This document shows, in pieces, positions 29,769-37,918 of a DNA stretch of 37,918 bases. The DNA is from a virus, in IMG/VR virus record IMGVR_UViG_3300005918_000057, positions 1 through 37,918 of that record; one strand, given 5' to 3'. Position 1 is the first letter of the stretch, and every line of letters starts with the position of its first letter. The position numbers were made by a program, and so were the translations under genes. The notes beneath the pieces are model-generated. The model saw only the letters and a list, made by a program, of their open reading frames with translations. It was not told the origin of the DNA and did no database searches.

Positions 29769-31107
29769 ACTTCCTGTATTTACTCCTCGTTGGTATCAAA
29801 TTCCTCCAATGGAAGCATTGGATAGTGGTATAAGGAATGTATTGTTAATTTTTGGTCGAAGGTCTGGTAAGGATGTCTTTGCAATAAATTATATGGCAAA
29901 AGAAATGGCACGTCATGTTGGCGTTTATTTTTATATTTTACCTTCATATGCACAAGGGAAAAAAGTCATTTGGGATTCTATAACAAATGACGGTTTTAAG
30001 ATGCTCGATTATATTCCCCCTGAATTAAGAGCACATACTAATTCCCAGGAAATGAAAATAATATTGAGAAATGGTTCTGTATTTCAAATTATAGGTTCTC
30101 AGAATTATGACAGCCTAATGGGAACCAATCCTAGGATGGTCGTCTTTTCAGAATTTGCATTACAGGAAAAGAAGGCGTATGAGTATATTCAGCCTATACT
30201 TGCAGCCAACCCTAAAGCAGTGCAAATTATTGTTAGTACTCCTAGAGGGCACAATCATTTTTACGAACTCTACATGTACGCTAAAACTAGTAAATTATGG
30301 TATTGTGATCTTAAAACAAGCATTGAAACCGGTGTAGTTAGTGAAGAGTTTATTGAGCGTGAAAAGGAACGTGGGGTAGAAATAGACCATATTCGGCAAG
30401 AATATTATTGTGATTTTTCTCGCGGAATTTCAGGATCGTACTATGGTAGAGAGATAGACAAACTCGAGCTTGAAGAACGCATTATGTTTGTACCTTATGA
30501 ACAAGATATGCCAGTACACGTAACCTTTGACTTAGGTATGAATGATTTTACAGCTATAATATTTTGGCAAGTGTGCGGTCGTGAGATCCGTTATATAGAC
30601 TACTACCAGAATCACAATCGAGGCTTAGAGTACTATGCTCTAAAGATGAGAGACAAGCCCTATATATACGGTGACATATGGTTCCCTCATGACGGCAAGG
30701 TAAGAGAGCTAGGCAGTGGTATAAGTCGAGCAAAGAGATTTGAAGATCTCATGGGTATGACGGTTAATATAGTGCCCGATGTAGGACTACTTACAGGTAT
30801 AGAATACGGTCGTAAACTATTCCATCGTCTATTCATCGATGAGCAACATTGTGCCAAACCAAAAGACAAGGTAAACGGCATCGAGAAGGATTGCTTGCTT
30901 GATTGCCTAAGGAACTATCAAAAAGAGTGGGACGACAAGCGGGAAGAATATAAAGACTTCCCCCGCAAAAGCAAGTGGAATCATGGGGCTGATACACATA
31001 GATATGTAGCGATAGTAGTAGAAAAGGATCTAATGACATCAAACAATGATAGTAGTGTATCGGAGATAGTAGAACTTAATAGGTTGCACCGTAAACGTAA
31101 TATTTGA
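29755..31107 (+). CDS. Terminase large subunit (TTG start)
   Basis: A 450-aa packaging motor. It begins at TTG with GGAGG four bases upstream, inside the HNH gene. The ATPase part has Walker A GRRSGKD (residues 34-40) and a Walker-B-like segment MVVFSEFA. The nuclease part has FDLGMNDFTA (Asp259), a middle HDGK segment, and a late HGADTHRYVA with its Asp. Length is normal for podophage terminases. A TTG start inside another gene and the short spacer suggest moderate translation coupled to the HNH gene. Confidence 0.9.
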   Translation: MKEIKLPVFTPRWYQIPPMEALDSGIRNVLLIFGRRSGKDVFAINYMAKEMARHVGVYFYILPSYAQGKKVIWDSITNDGFKMLDYIPPELRAHTNSQEMKIILRNGSVFQIIGSQNYDSLMGTNPRMVVFSEFALQEKKAYEYIQPILAANPKAVQIIVSTPRGHNHFYELYMYAKTSKLWYCDLKTSIETGVVSEEFIEREKERGVEIDHIRQEYYCDFSRGISGSYYGREIDKLELEERIMFVPYEQDMPVHVTFDLGMNDFTAIIFWQVCGREIRYIDYYQNHNRGLEYYALKMRDKPYIYGDIWFPHDGKVRELGSGISRAKRFEDLMGMTVNIVPDVGLLTGIEYGRKLFHRLFIDEQHCAKPKDKVNGIEKDCLLDCLRNYQKEWDDKREEYKDFPRKSKWNHGADTHRYVAIVVEKDLMTSNNDSSVSEIVELNRLHRKRNI

Positions 31108-31147
31108 TATCAGTAAAGATAAAGTTTGAATTTAACAAGGGGTTGTA

Positions 31148-33229
31148 ATGCCTACAAGCTTAGATCTACAGAGAGACTATAACGACTACTATACTTATGG
31201 GATCAACAGTTGGCAGTCGTGCCATACTGAGATGAACACAGACATCGAATATTATCTTGGCAGGCAATTTACCGATAGCGAGCTATCCGACCTATCTGAA
31301 GAGGGAAGGCAGGCATACATCTATAACTATTGTCAGCGCAACGTGCATCTGATGTTAGGCCATCAAATGATGAACCGCAAAGGTTTAGGGGTTCAGGCAG
31401 TAGAAGGCAGTGACGAGCAGACAGCAGATATTTTTGACAAGCTCATGTCTTCAGCAGCTACTAACGGCAGCTTTTATAATGTATTCACGGATTGCTTTGA
31501 AGATGAACTCATTACAGGTTTTGGCTTGTGTTCAATGTGGATAGATTACAAAGATGATATTGTCAATGGCGATGCAAGAATACGATGTGATCCCTTTCAA
31601 ACCATAATGATAGATCCAAAATTTACGCAAATAAACCTTGAGGATTGCGGTTTTATACTTAGGCGTAACTTTGTTAACGAGGAAGAGCTTAAAGGATTAC
31701 AGCCAAGCATAAAGGTCAAAGAGTTTAAGTCAGGCGTACCAGACCAGAAATTTAATTATATGAGCTTGTCGCGTAATAACTCAGGGCAAAAGATATATGC
31801 TTATGATGAAATGTGGACACGCTCAACCAAGAAGGCATCAATAGTAATTGATAGAGTCAATGGCGATGCTAAACGATGGTTAGGCAGTGATGAGGATTTA
31901 CAGCGTAAACTAGCCTCTAACATGTTTTTAATGGAAACAAAAGTCAACATGCCTAGCGTTAAGTATACCTCTTTTGTAGGCATGGAGCAAGTATATTATG
32001 GCGATGAGCTTAGCGGTATTGACGATTATCCTTTCGTACCTTTCTTGGGTGTATACAAGCCTCAATATGAGAACTTCAAATACAAACTTCATGGCATTAT
32101 AAGACCTACTAGAGACCCCCAAGACAACTACAATAAGGTACGTAGCAAACAAGATGATATCTTAAGATCAATGCTATACTCATCATGGCTAGTTGAAGAA
32201 GGGGCATTAAAGAACGCCGAGGATGCCTTTAAAGCTGGTACTGGTCAAGTATTAGTACTTAAAAAGGGTGCTAGTATTAACTCTGTGCATCAGATACCGC
32301 ACAGAGACCTACCCCAGGGTTTGCCATATATGACCGAGCAGCTAGGAAAGGATATCTTACAGCTACCTGGCTTAAACGAAGAATCACTAGGAGTCGCTGA
32401 AGGTGGTAACACAGATATTAGTGCAAAGCTAGGACAGCAACGAGCTTCTAGCGGAGCAATAACAACACAAAAGTATTATAATAACCTTGATATCTCAATG
32501 ACTTTAGTAGGTCGTAAATTGCTTAGGATGTTTCAGGTTAATTATGATGCCGAAAAGATAAAGCGTATTACAGATATGGATCCTACCGAGGAGTTTTTTG
32601 ATAGGGATTTTGGCAAGTATGATGCAGTAGTCAAGCGACAAGATCTAACAGATACTCAAAGAGAGCATACATTTAGCCAAGCACTACAGATGAAGCAAAT
32701 AATCGGCGAAGAGTTCCCCACAAGTGTAGTTATAGATACGATGCCGATATCAGGTATAACAAATGTAAGGGAGGCGTATGAGCAGCAAGCACAGCAAAAA
32801 GCAGAGCAAGCCAAAGGAGTACAAGAGCAAGAAGAAATTAATAAGAGACTTATTAATGCCGAGATCGTTCACAAACTTTCCCTGGCAGAGCAACAGCGTG
32901 AGACTGCGGTATCTCGTCAGGCGTTGGCTATCCAACATCTTGCGAACAGTGAAGCGGATCATGCTAAAGCTACGTTAGATAACATCAAATCGGTAAAAGA
33001 AATCGAGAACATGAAGCAAGACCAGTTGATCAAGGTAATGGACTTCATCATGACATTGCAAGAACAATCAAGGATGAACGCTAAACTAGACGTCAAAGAG
33101 ACTAGCAAGCAGAGCGAGGAAGATATGATGGCAACTAACCAGATGAACAAGCAAGGGCAAGATCCCGCAGAACAGGCACAACAAATGGGGCAGCTATCAA
33201 GTTTAGCACAGCCTAACCAAGGACAATGA
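31148..33229 (+). CDS. Portal protein, P22-like
   Basis: A 693-aa protein of the P22 portal type (P22 gp1 is 725 aa). Typical features: an N-terminal W-x-x-C-H-x-E-M-N-x-D helix, NYCQRNVHLMLGHQMMNRKG, RCDPFQTIMIDP and RPTRDPQDNYNKVRSKQDDI; a Gln/Lys-rich helical C-terminus (from about 540) that corresponds to the barrel. It forms the 12-fold ring through which DNA enters and leaves. The GC-richer stretch and Gln-rich tail differ a little from neighbours. The start has AAGGGGTTGTA upstream. Confidence 0.88.
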   Translation: MPTSLDLQRDYNDYYTYGINSWQSCHTEMNTDIEYYLGRQFTDSELSDLSEEGRQAYIYNYCQRNVHLMLGHQMMNRKGLGVQAVEGSDEQTADIFDKLMSSAATNGSFYNVFTDCFEDELITGFGLCSMWIDYKDDIVNGDARIRCDPFQTIMIDPKFTQINLEDCGFILRRNFVNEEELKGLQPSIKVKEFKSGVPDQKFNYMSLSRNNSGQKIYAYDEMWTRSTKKASIVIDRVNGDAKRWLGSDEDLQRKLASNMFLMETKVNMPSVKYTSFVGMEQVYYGDELSGIDDYPFVPFLGVYKPQYENFKYKLHGIIRPTRDPQDNYNKVRSKQDDILRSMLYSSWLVEEGALKNAEDAFKAGTGQVLVLKKGASINSVHQIPHRDLPQGLPYMTEQLGKDILQLPGLNEESLGVAEGGNTDISAKLGQQRASSGAITTQKYYNNLDISMTLVGRKLLRMFQVNYDAEKIKRITDMDPTEEFFDRDFGKYDAVVKRQDLTDTQREHTFSQALQMKQIIGEEFPTSVVIDTMPISGITNVREAYEQQAQQKAEQAKGVQEQEEINKRLINAEIVHKLSLAEQQRETAVSRQALAIQHLANSEADHAKATLDNIKSVKEIENMKQDQLIKVMDFIMTLQEQSRMNAKLDVKETSKQSEEDMMATNQMNKQGQDPAEQAQQMGQLSSLAQPNQGQ

Positions 33230-33231
33230 TA

Positions 33232-33528
33232 ATGAGCGAAGAGACCAAGAGAATAGAATCAGATGAGATAGTTGAATTTATGTCGGAACTGCTCCACGAA
33301 GAATGGGTACGTTGGGCAGAGCATTTAATGGAACATGAGAACCTGAGCGAAGAACGCATTGACAAATGGCAAGAATTTTTATGTGACTACGATTTATTAT
33401 CTGAAGGAGCAAAGAACATAGACAGGGAACACGCACAGAGCATGTTTATAATGATTGTTAACAAGTTCCCCGAGTTGGTAAATGCGTTAGTGCTTAAAGA
33501 CAAAGAAGAGGATGTAAAGGATGCCTGA
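33232..33528 (+). CDS. Small conserved phage protein after portal
   Basis: ATG codons occur at 33226 and 33232. AAGGA is only two bases before the first but eight before the second, so 33232 is preferred; the first overlaps the portal stop. The 98-aa protein has EWVRWAEHLMEHENLSEERI, then DKWQEFLCDYDLLSEGAKNI and DREHAQS, a Trp/Tyr/Asp pattern common in short proteins beside portal genes of many phages. Its role is unknown, perhaps head assembly. Confidence 0.6.
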   Translation: MSEETKRIESDEIVEFMSELLHEEWVRWAEHLMEHENLSEERIDKWQEFLCDYDLLSEGAKNIDREHAQSMFIMIVNKFPELVNALVLKDKEEDVKDA

Positions 33529-33592
33529 GGCTATTCTTATTTTTGCATGTTTAGGATTATTAGTATGGGCTTTATGTAAGGCAGTTAAATAA
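33521..33592 (+). CDS. Membrane peptide, 23 aa
   Basis: A 23-codon frame whose ATG overlaps the previous gene's stop region and whose TAA overlaps the next ATG (TAATG). AAAGG precedes it closely. Residues 3-19 (EAILIFACLGLLVWALC) are hydrophobic. The double overlap makes it a good candidate for a real coupled gene, but it is the shortest call here. Confidence 0.45.
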   Translation: MPEAILIFACLGLLVWALCKAVK

Positions 33593-34011
33593 TGGTTGGA
33601 ATATTAATACAGAAGGGTTCATCGGCAGAGAAAGAAGTAGAAGAGCTTTCAAGAATAGAAGCCGAGAAGATGGCTAAAGATGGTGTTGAGAAGATTGCGG
33701 AAATGTACTGGAAGAAATTTAGTATCAATGAATTTTGGGTAGCGTTCTACGGTAAGCAGGATAGGATTAGCAATAAGATAAACATAGCAACACGCATGTA
33801 CACAGCAAAGACCAAGCCTAAAACCAGAATGATGGGTTGCCAACTATGGCATTTTATCATGTCAGCAGGCGTTAAAGAACTAGAGTGGATACTACCCCTA
33901 GAGGATAGAGACCAGACAAAGAGTTACACAAAAGGAAATTCGCTAATACGAAGATCCTTGTATGAGACAGAGAAGTTACTAGGTATGCCAATAACAAGCA
34001 GACCTAGGTAA
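33592..34011 (+). CDS. Unknown 139-aa head-region protein
   Basis: Positioned between portal and scaffold genes, coupled to the membrane peptide by a TAATG overlap. It is basic and mostly helical (EKEVEELSRIEAEKMAKDGV; KINIATRMYTAKTKPKTRMM), with a Trp-rich middle (EFWVAFYGKQ, LWHFIM). No family recognised. Position suggests a head-assembly accessory or a virion component. Confidence 0.5.
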   Translation: MVGILIQKGSSAEKEVEELSRIEAEKMAKDGVEKIAEMYWKKFSINEFWVAFYGKQDRISNKINIATRMYTAKTKPKTRMMGCQLWHFIMSAGVKELEWILPLEDRDQTKSYTKGNSLIRRSLYETEKLLGMPITSRPR

Positions 34012-34041
34012 GTAATTAATTATTAGGAGTCGCTCCCTTAT

Positions 34042-34064
34042 ATACCTTGACTATTCAAGTGTAT
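34042..34064 (+). other. Hairpin before the scaffold gene
   Basis: ATACCTTGA and TCAAG-T-GTAT form a nine-pair stem with one bulge around CTAT. It lies 29 bases before the scaffold start and could tune its translation or stabilise the capsid mRNA. Confidence 0.35.
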
Positions 34065-34092
34065 GAAACGCGTTACAAATAGGAGTCATGAA

Positions 34093-34767
34093 ATGACAGG
34101 TGAAACAGGTGAAGGCGTTACAGTAGAGCCAGTCGCTACGGTTCAAGAAGATAACAGTAACATAAGCCAGGAAGAGAACAGCGAAAAGAGTTCTACAGAA
34201 ATCAACTTAGGTCGTATGCGTGAGAAATACGAAGGGGAAATTGCAGCTAAGAATCAGCAGTTAGCAAATCAACAGATACAGTTGAACACGATTTATAGCC
34301 AACAGAACACCCAGCCCAAGGTTGAAGAGAAGAATTTTTTCACTGGTAAAGACGGTGCTGACGTACCTACTTATGACGATCTAAAAGAATTTGAGGCAGA
34401 CATTGAAAAAGGTTATGCCAAACATAATGATCAGATTAGGAAAGATTCGCTATCTTTAAAGTATCCTAATTATGTTGCTATAGTTGAAAAATATGAGAAC
34501 GAAGTACCCACGGCAATAGTTAACGCAATAAAGAAGTCAGGAGACCTAGAGGCAGCAGTACAGGCTTGCATGGCAACACCAGGCTATATTAATGATAAGG
34601 CAAATAAGACTATGCATCCTAACGCTCAAAAGGCATTAGATAACATTAATAAGCCAAAGTCGCCATCCTCATTATCATCTAGTGGTTTAGTTAGTAAAAA
34701 CTCTAAATTCATGAATATGAGCAGGTCAGACCGTGCTACATTGCGAGAGAAGTTTTGTCGAGGGTAA
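34093..34767 (+). CDS. Scaffolding protein
   Basis: The ATG at 34093 has AGGAG seven bases upstream, better than the in-frame ATG at 34063. The 224-aa product is acidic at the front (GETGEGVTVEPVATVQEDNS), then helical and Gln/Asn-rich (EIAAKNQQLANQQIQLNTIY), with a C-terminus rich in Ser and basic residues. This composition, and its place directly before the capsid gene, are typical of capsid scaffolds. The basic C-terminal part likely binds the coat protein. Sequence similarity of scaffolds is usually low, so the call rests mainly on position. Confidence 0.7.
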   Translation: MTGETGEGVTVEPVATVQEDNSNISQEENSEKSSTEINLGRMREKYEGEIAAKNQQLANQQIQLNTIYSQQNTQPKVEEKNFFTGKDGADVPTYDDLKEFEADIEKGYAKHNDQIRKDSLSLKYPNYVAIVEKYENEVPTAIVNAIKKSGDLEAAVQACMATPGYINDKANKTMHPNAQKALDNINKPKSPSSLSSSGLVSKNSKFMNMSRSDRATLREKFCRG

Positions 34768-34786
34768 AACCAAAAAGAGGTTTTAA

Positions 34787-35773
34787 ATGGGAAATATTAC
34801 AAGTACCGGTGAAGTTGCTGATGCAATAGGCGTATGGTATTCACCATCGCTTTTAGATGTAGCAGTATCTAAGTTGATACATATGCAATTCGGCATGAAG
34901 AAAAGTCTACCACAAGGGCATGGCTTTAAGATACGTTTTGGACGTTTTGAGGAATTAGACGAAGCTACAGCAGCTTTATCAGAGACCACAGATCCAGACG
35001 GGCAAACAATGGTTGTGACACGTATGGATGCTATACTTGAAGAGTATGGTGACGTTGTTATAATTACTGATGCGGTTAAAATGACTGTTAGCGATCCTGT
35101 TTTGAATCAAACAAACAAGCGTTTGGGTGAGCAAATGGGTAGAACTCTCGATACTCTAACCTTAGATGCTTTAGTTGCGACAGGTTCCGTTTACCAATGT
35201 CAATACGGTGGAAACGGTAATGCAATCACAGAATACACCCAAGAAGACGGTGACGAAATTATTGATACCTTACTTAATGTTGATGCAGAGATGTTCACAC
35301 CAGTAGTTGAAGGTACAAATAAATTTGGAACAAGTCCTTTAGATGAAAGTTATTGTACAATGGCACACACTAAGTTGTACAAAGACTTAAAAAAAGTATC
35401 TTCATGGGTACCAAAGAATCAGTATCCTAACCAGTCAAAATTCTATATTGGCGAGCGTGGATATACTGATAACAACAGATGGTGTCTTACCTCCAAAGGT
35501 TCAGTTGATACAAGTGGTGGATATGATATCTATGACTTTATCACTACTGGTGTAGATGCATACGGTGTTGTTGACATGGAAGGGGAAGGATTTAACGAGC
35601 AAGGTATGGACGGAAACGGAAACATCATGCCAGCCCAAACAATCTATACAGCCCCAGGCGGTGCAAGCGATAGACTAAACAGAAAGCATAGTCTAGGATG
35701 GAAAGCTTACCATGCATGTAGAATCCTTAATGACAATTGGCTCCTTCGTGGTCGTTGTTCATTAGCAGCATAA
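34787..35773 (+). CDS. Major capsid protein, N4-gp56 family
   Basis: A 328-aa protein with AAAAAGAGGTTTTAA before ATG. It shows the N4-gp56-type pattern: SPSLLDVAVSKLIHMQFGMK, LPQGHGFKIRFGRFEEL, an ATAALSETTDPDGQTM segment, EEYGDVVIITDAVKM, and a C-terminal HSLGWKAYHACRILNDNWLL. It forms the HK97-fold shell. The pairing with a P22-like portal rather than a P22-like coat shows a mixed head module. Its leader resembles that of the ejection gene at 2066, suggesting selected strong translation. Confidence 0.85.
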   Translation: MGNITSTGEVADAIGVWYSPSLLDVAVSKLIHMQFGMKKSLPQGHGFKIRFGRFEELDEATAALSETTDPDGQTMVVTRMDAILEEYGDVVIITDAVKMTVSDPVLNQTNKRLGEQMGRTLDTLTLDALVATGSVYQCQYGGNGNAITEYTQEDGDEIIDTLLNVDAEMFTPVVEGTNKFGTSPLDESYCTMAHTKLYKDLKKVSSWVPKNQYPNQSKFYIGERGYTDNNRWCLTSKGSVDTSGGYDIYDFITTGVDAYGVVDMEGEGFNEQGMDGNGNIMPAQTIYTAPGGASDRLNRKHSLGWKAYHACRILNDNWLLRGRCSLAA

Positions 35774-35786
35774 GGAGGTAATTATT

Positions 35787-36440
35787 ATGCAGAAGATACA
35801 ATTTATGGTGGAATCGGCAGGAACAGCCGAGAACTTTGAGTTTGGCTATGAAGCGACTCATATTAAGGTAACAAACCTTACACAATACGCAACAGATACT
35901 AAGATTGTTGCGAGTGAATTTTGGAGAGGTCAGACTGATGATTACTCTTACAACACCTTAGGTGCTGTAGCAGCGATCAACAAATCTATCTCGACAAGCT
36001 CTGGTTTTAAAAGAGTAGCCTACGATCAAGATAATATTACTGGTGCTCCTACAACTATCAATGATGTCACTGATGCTAGCCCTGCGGTTGCTACTACTAC
36101 AGCAGCTCATGGTTATACAACAGGCGATAAAGTTCGTATACGTAGTGTAGTTGGTGATATGGGTACAACTCTACTTAATGATAATGTTTATGTTATTACA
36201 GTTTTAACATCGACAACATTCTCATTACAAGCCCCTCGTGGCGGTGCTAACATAGATACAACAGGTTTGGTTTATACTTCAGGTGGTCAAGCATATAATA
36301 TCACTGAAGCAGTCGACAATACCAATAAGATTAAATACACTTTTGGTACTAATGTCATGGGTGCAAACAGCGATATTCTTATGATTGAAGCGGAAGTTTG
36401 TGACGTTTGGGATAACCTAGGCGATGCAGCAGATTTCTAA
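35787..36440 (+). CDS. Virion protein with FCCH-like module
   Basis: A 217-aa protein with AAGGAGGTAATTATT before ATG, among the strongest ribosome sites here, so probably abundant. Residues 90-180 (VATTTAAHGYTTGDKVRIRS ... STTFSLQAPRG ... YTSGGQAYNI) form the FCCH-like beta module shared with the protein at 11555. The first part is beta-rich (YEATHIKVTNLTQYATDTKI). The place right after the capsid gene and the expected abundance suggest a head decoration or head-completion protein. Confidence 0.6.
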   Translation: MQKIQFMVESAGTAENFEFGYEATHIKVTNLTQYATDTKIVASEFWRGQTDDYSYNTLGAVAAINKSISTSSGFKRVAYDQDNITGAPTTINDVTDASPAVATTTAAHGYTTGDKVRIRSVVGDMGTTLLNDNVYVITVLTSTTFSLQAPRGGANIDTTGLVYTSGGQAYNITEAVDNTNKIKYTFGTNVMGANSDILMIEAEVCDVWDNLGDAADF

Positions 36441-36452
36441 TAATAGATTTAT

Positions 36453-36476
36453 AGGGAGTAGCGAAAGCTATTCCCT
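36453..36476 (+). terminator. 10-bp hairpin with GAAA loop after capsid genes
   Basis: AGGGAGTAGC and GCTATTCCCT pair fully (one G-T) around a GAAA tetraloop. Only TATT follows, so it is likely a partial terminator or mRNA-stabilising hairpin that keeps capsid-gene RNA more abundant than downstream RNA. Confidence 0.6.
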
Positions 36477-36496
36477 TATTAACAAAAGGATATATT

Positions 36497-36889
36497 ATGG
36501 CAGTAGAAAAGCCAAGGATAGCAGGAAAGAAAATTGAAGTAGGACAAGCTTTAGCCTCTAAGAGAGCTAAACGAAGAGAAGGATACGTAAAAGAAAACGA
36601 TCCTCATTACTTACCTGAAGGTTGGGAAGATGATTTAATTGAGGCTACATTTCGTTTCCCAGAGTGCGAAGGCGGTTTATATACAGCAACACCATTAGGA
36701 TACTTATTAAATATAAGAGACGGTGACACTGTTCAAGTTCCTAGAGTAATTGTTAAACTCATTAATGCTGAGTGTAAAATATGGAAGCGTGACAGGGTTC
36801 AAAAAGATCCTGCACAACCTTCAAGATGGGCGAAGAGCAAAAGTAAATTTAAGCGTAGATGTTATTTTGAGATACTAGGAGCTATCTAA
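36497..36889 (+). CDS. Unknown 130-aa head-to-tail region protein
   Basis: A basic protein with AAAAGGATATATT before ATG. It has a Lys/Arg-rich N-terminus (GKKIEVGQALASKRAKRREG) and a Trp/Arg-rich C-terminus (SRWAKSKSKFKRRCYFEILG) around a beta-looking middle. The stop overlaps the adaptor start by one base (TAATG). The place between capsid and adaptor genes suggests a head-completion role, perhaps with DNA contact. No family recognised. Confidence 0.5.
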   Translation: MAVEKPRIAGKKIEVGQALASKRAKRREGYVKENDPHYLPEGWEDDLIEATFRFPECEGGLYTATPLGYLLNIRDGDTVQVPRVIVKLINAECKIWKRDRVQKDPAQPSRWAKSKSKFKRRCYFEILGAI

Positions 36890-37524
36890 TGGCACTTGGT
36901 TTATGGACACTAGGCTATATAAGGGATGCAACAAGGCGTTATGCCAAGTTAAAAGATTCGGTAGCTTTTACAGATGCTAATCTTGACAGAGCTATCAATC
37001 AATTTTACATGTTACGTTTTGTTCTTGATGTGAAGCCTATGGAGTTGCAAGACACATGGACATTTTCAACGGTTGCTGCAACTGATACAGAAACTATTGA
37101 TGATGATACTATAGTTAGCATAAAAGATTATGGTACTGTAGATGGATATGATCTTAAGATATTCTTTGATTACAAGGTATGGCAAGAGATATGGACACCT
37201 ACAGCAACAGTAGCAAATAACAGACCATATCAGGCTTTATTTTATGGTGGTGAGCTTATAATGAGGCCAACACCTGATGCGGTATATAGCGTTATTATCC
37301 CTGCATGGGTAAGACCACTAGAGTTAGTTAATGTTGATGATACTCCAAGCCGTGAAGAATGGGGCGAGGCGATAGCCTGTGGAACAGCTAGAAATCTTGC
37401 GGGTCAATTTGGTGATGAGAAGCGTTATGCTTTTTTAACTGGAATCTACGAAGACCAAATAGCTAAGATACAGGGCAAGGCATTAGAACAACATGCTGTT
37501 AAGAGAATAACGCCTAGATGGTAA
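36889..37524 (+). CDS. Head-to-tail adaptor, P22 gp4-like
   Basis: A 211-aa protein; P22 gp4 is 166 aa. The helical start (LGYIRDATRRYAKLKDSVAF), a beta middle (YGTVDGYDLKIFFDYKVWQE) and a helical end (EEWGEAIACGTARNLAGQFG) match the adaptor style of podophages. It would dock beneath the portal to begin the tail. Directly coupled to the upstream gene. The call rests on position plus this pattern, not on a unique motif. Confidence 0.65.
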   Translation: MALGLWTLGYIRDATRRYAKLKDSVAFTDANLDRAINQFYMLRFVLDVKPMELQDTWTFSTVAATDTETIDDDTIVSIKDYGTVDGYDLKIFFDYKVWQEIWTPTATVANNRPYQALFYGGELIMRPTPDAVYSVIIPAWVRPLELVNVDDTPSREEWGEAIACGTARNLAGQFGDEKRYAFLTGIYEDQIAKIQGKALEQHAVKRITPRW

Positions 37525-37549
37525 ATATAAATAACTAAGGAGTAGTGAT

Positions 37550-37918
37550 ATGGCATGGGTGGCTGCACAGCCAGCAGGAAGTACAACACTTCCCAATGGT
37601 GCTGAATATATTAGAAATAACAACTCTGCTGTACAGGTTGTTTTAACTGCTGCGAGATTGGCAGCAGGTACGGTTATACCTAGTATTTTCGTTACTGGTG
37701 GAGTAGTTAAGTCATGGTTTTATAGTGCCACAGCCCCTACTAATTGGACGGAAGTTGCATTATTAGGAGACACATTACTAGCTATAAAAGGTGGAACTAC
37801 TTACACGACAGGTGGTGCTACAGCAGGAACATGGACACAGCCAGACCATAAGCTGCTAACTGCTGAAATGCCTAAGCATGCACATGAGTACGGAGCATAT
37901 ACAGACATGACAGCAGGG
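37550..37918 (+). CDS. Tail-collar-domain protein (3' end missing)
   Basis: The ATG at 37550 follows AAGGAGTAGTGAT. The frame stays open for 123 codons to the window end. Residues about 60-115 (WFYSATAPTNWTEVALLGDT ... LLAIKGGTTYTTGGATAGTW ... LTAEMPKHAHEYG) match the phage tail-collar domain, where the AEMP-x-H-x-H stretch is typical. The N-terminal half has repeated Ala/Thr/Val strands. It lies between adaptor and gp10-position genes if the genome is circularly permuted. A short fibre or tail-ring component is likely. Confidence 0.75.
   Translation, partial: MAWVAAQPAGSTTLPNGAEYIRNNNSAVQVVLTAARLAAGTVIPSIFVTGGVVKSWFYSATAPTNWTEVALLGDTLLAIKGGTTYTTGGATAGTWTQPDHKLLTAEMPKHAHEYGAYTDMTAG

Overview
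The window looks like a stretch of an AT-rich, short-tailed (podovirus-like) phage genome. The virion genes are of the P22/N4 type: a P22-like portal, an N4-gp56-like major capsid protein, a P22 gp4-like adaptor, and large ejection proteins. I see no integrase catalytic domain, DNA polymerase, tRNA or certain lysin. The host looks Gram-negative: one gene encodes a lipoprotein with an LAGC lipobox, and most genes carry strong Shine-Dalgarno sites (AGGAG or AAGGAGG). A small histone H1/Hc1-like protein recalls Chlamydiota, Bacteroidota and Planctomycetota. The clear Shine-Dalgarno use argues against Bacteroidota, so the host remains open.

Layout. (1) 2-16848, + strand: tail tip, ejection proteins and two large fibres. 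This block holds a gp10-position tail protein cut by the window start, a needle/knob-like protein, three ejection proteins (the third 1710 aa with an HExxH motif), fibres of 650 and 1396 aa, and a small lipoprotein. Two minus-strand genes interrupt it: a ribbon-helix-helix-like gene at 8823-8996 and a coiled-coil gene at 11147-11464. (2) 16823-19757, - strand: a recombination operon with a PD-(D/E)XK nuclease, a zinc protein, a membrane peptide, a coiled-coil protein, a RecT-like annealing protein and an 80-aa protein. (3) 19851-27558, + strand: the early region. It runs from a Cro-like regulator through RHH, HNH, ParB-like, DUF551, receiver-like and integrase-arm-like genes to a terminator. 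A structured intergenic segment follows, then a replication protein with an apparent internal origin, the Hc1-like protein, and small genes including SpoVG-like and DUF1064 nuclease-like proteins. (4) 27563-28409, - strand: three small genes with their own promoter. (5) 28568-37918, + strand: small terminase, HNH endonuclease, large terminase, portal, scaffold, capsid, adaptor and a tail-collar protein cut by the window end.

In P22-like order the head genes at the right end lead straight into the tail genes at the left end. The window therefore reads like a circularly permuted genome opened inside the tail module. A direct join of the two ends would stop the collar gene early and leave the gp10-position gene without a start, so some sequence is missing between them.

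The least ordinary items are: two 14-bp iterons in different reading frames inside the replication gene, next to a G-rich run and an AT-rich stretch (a lambda-O-like origin); a receiver-domain gene broken by an in-frame TGA; a branched inverted-repeat structure between terminator and replication gene; a phage Hc1-like histone with its own promoter; and a set of 23-34 aa membrane peptides fitted between other genes.
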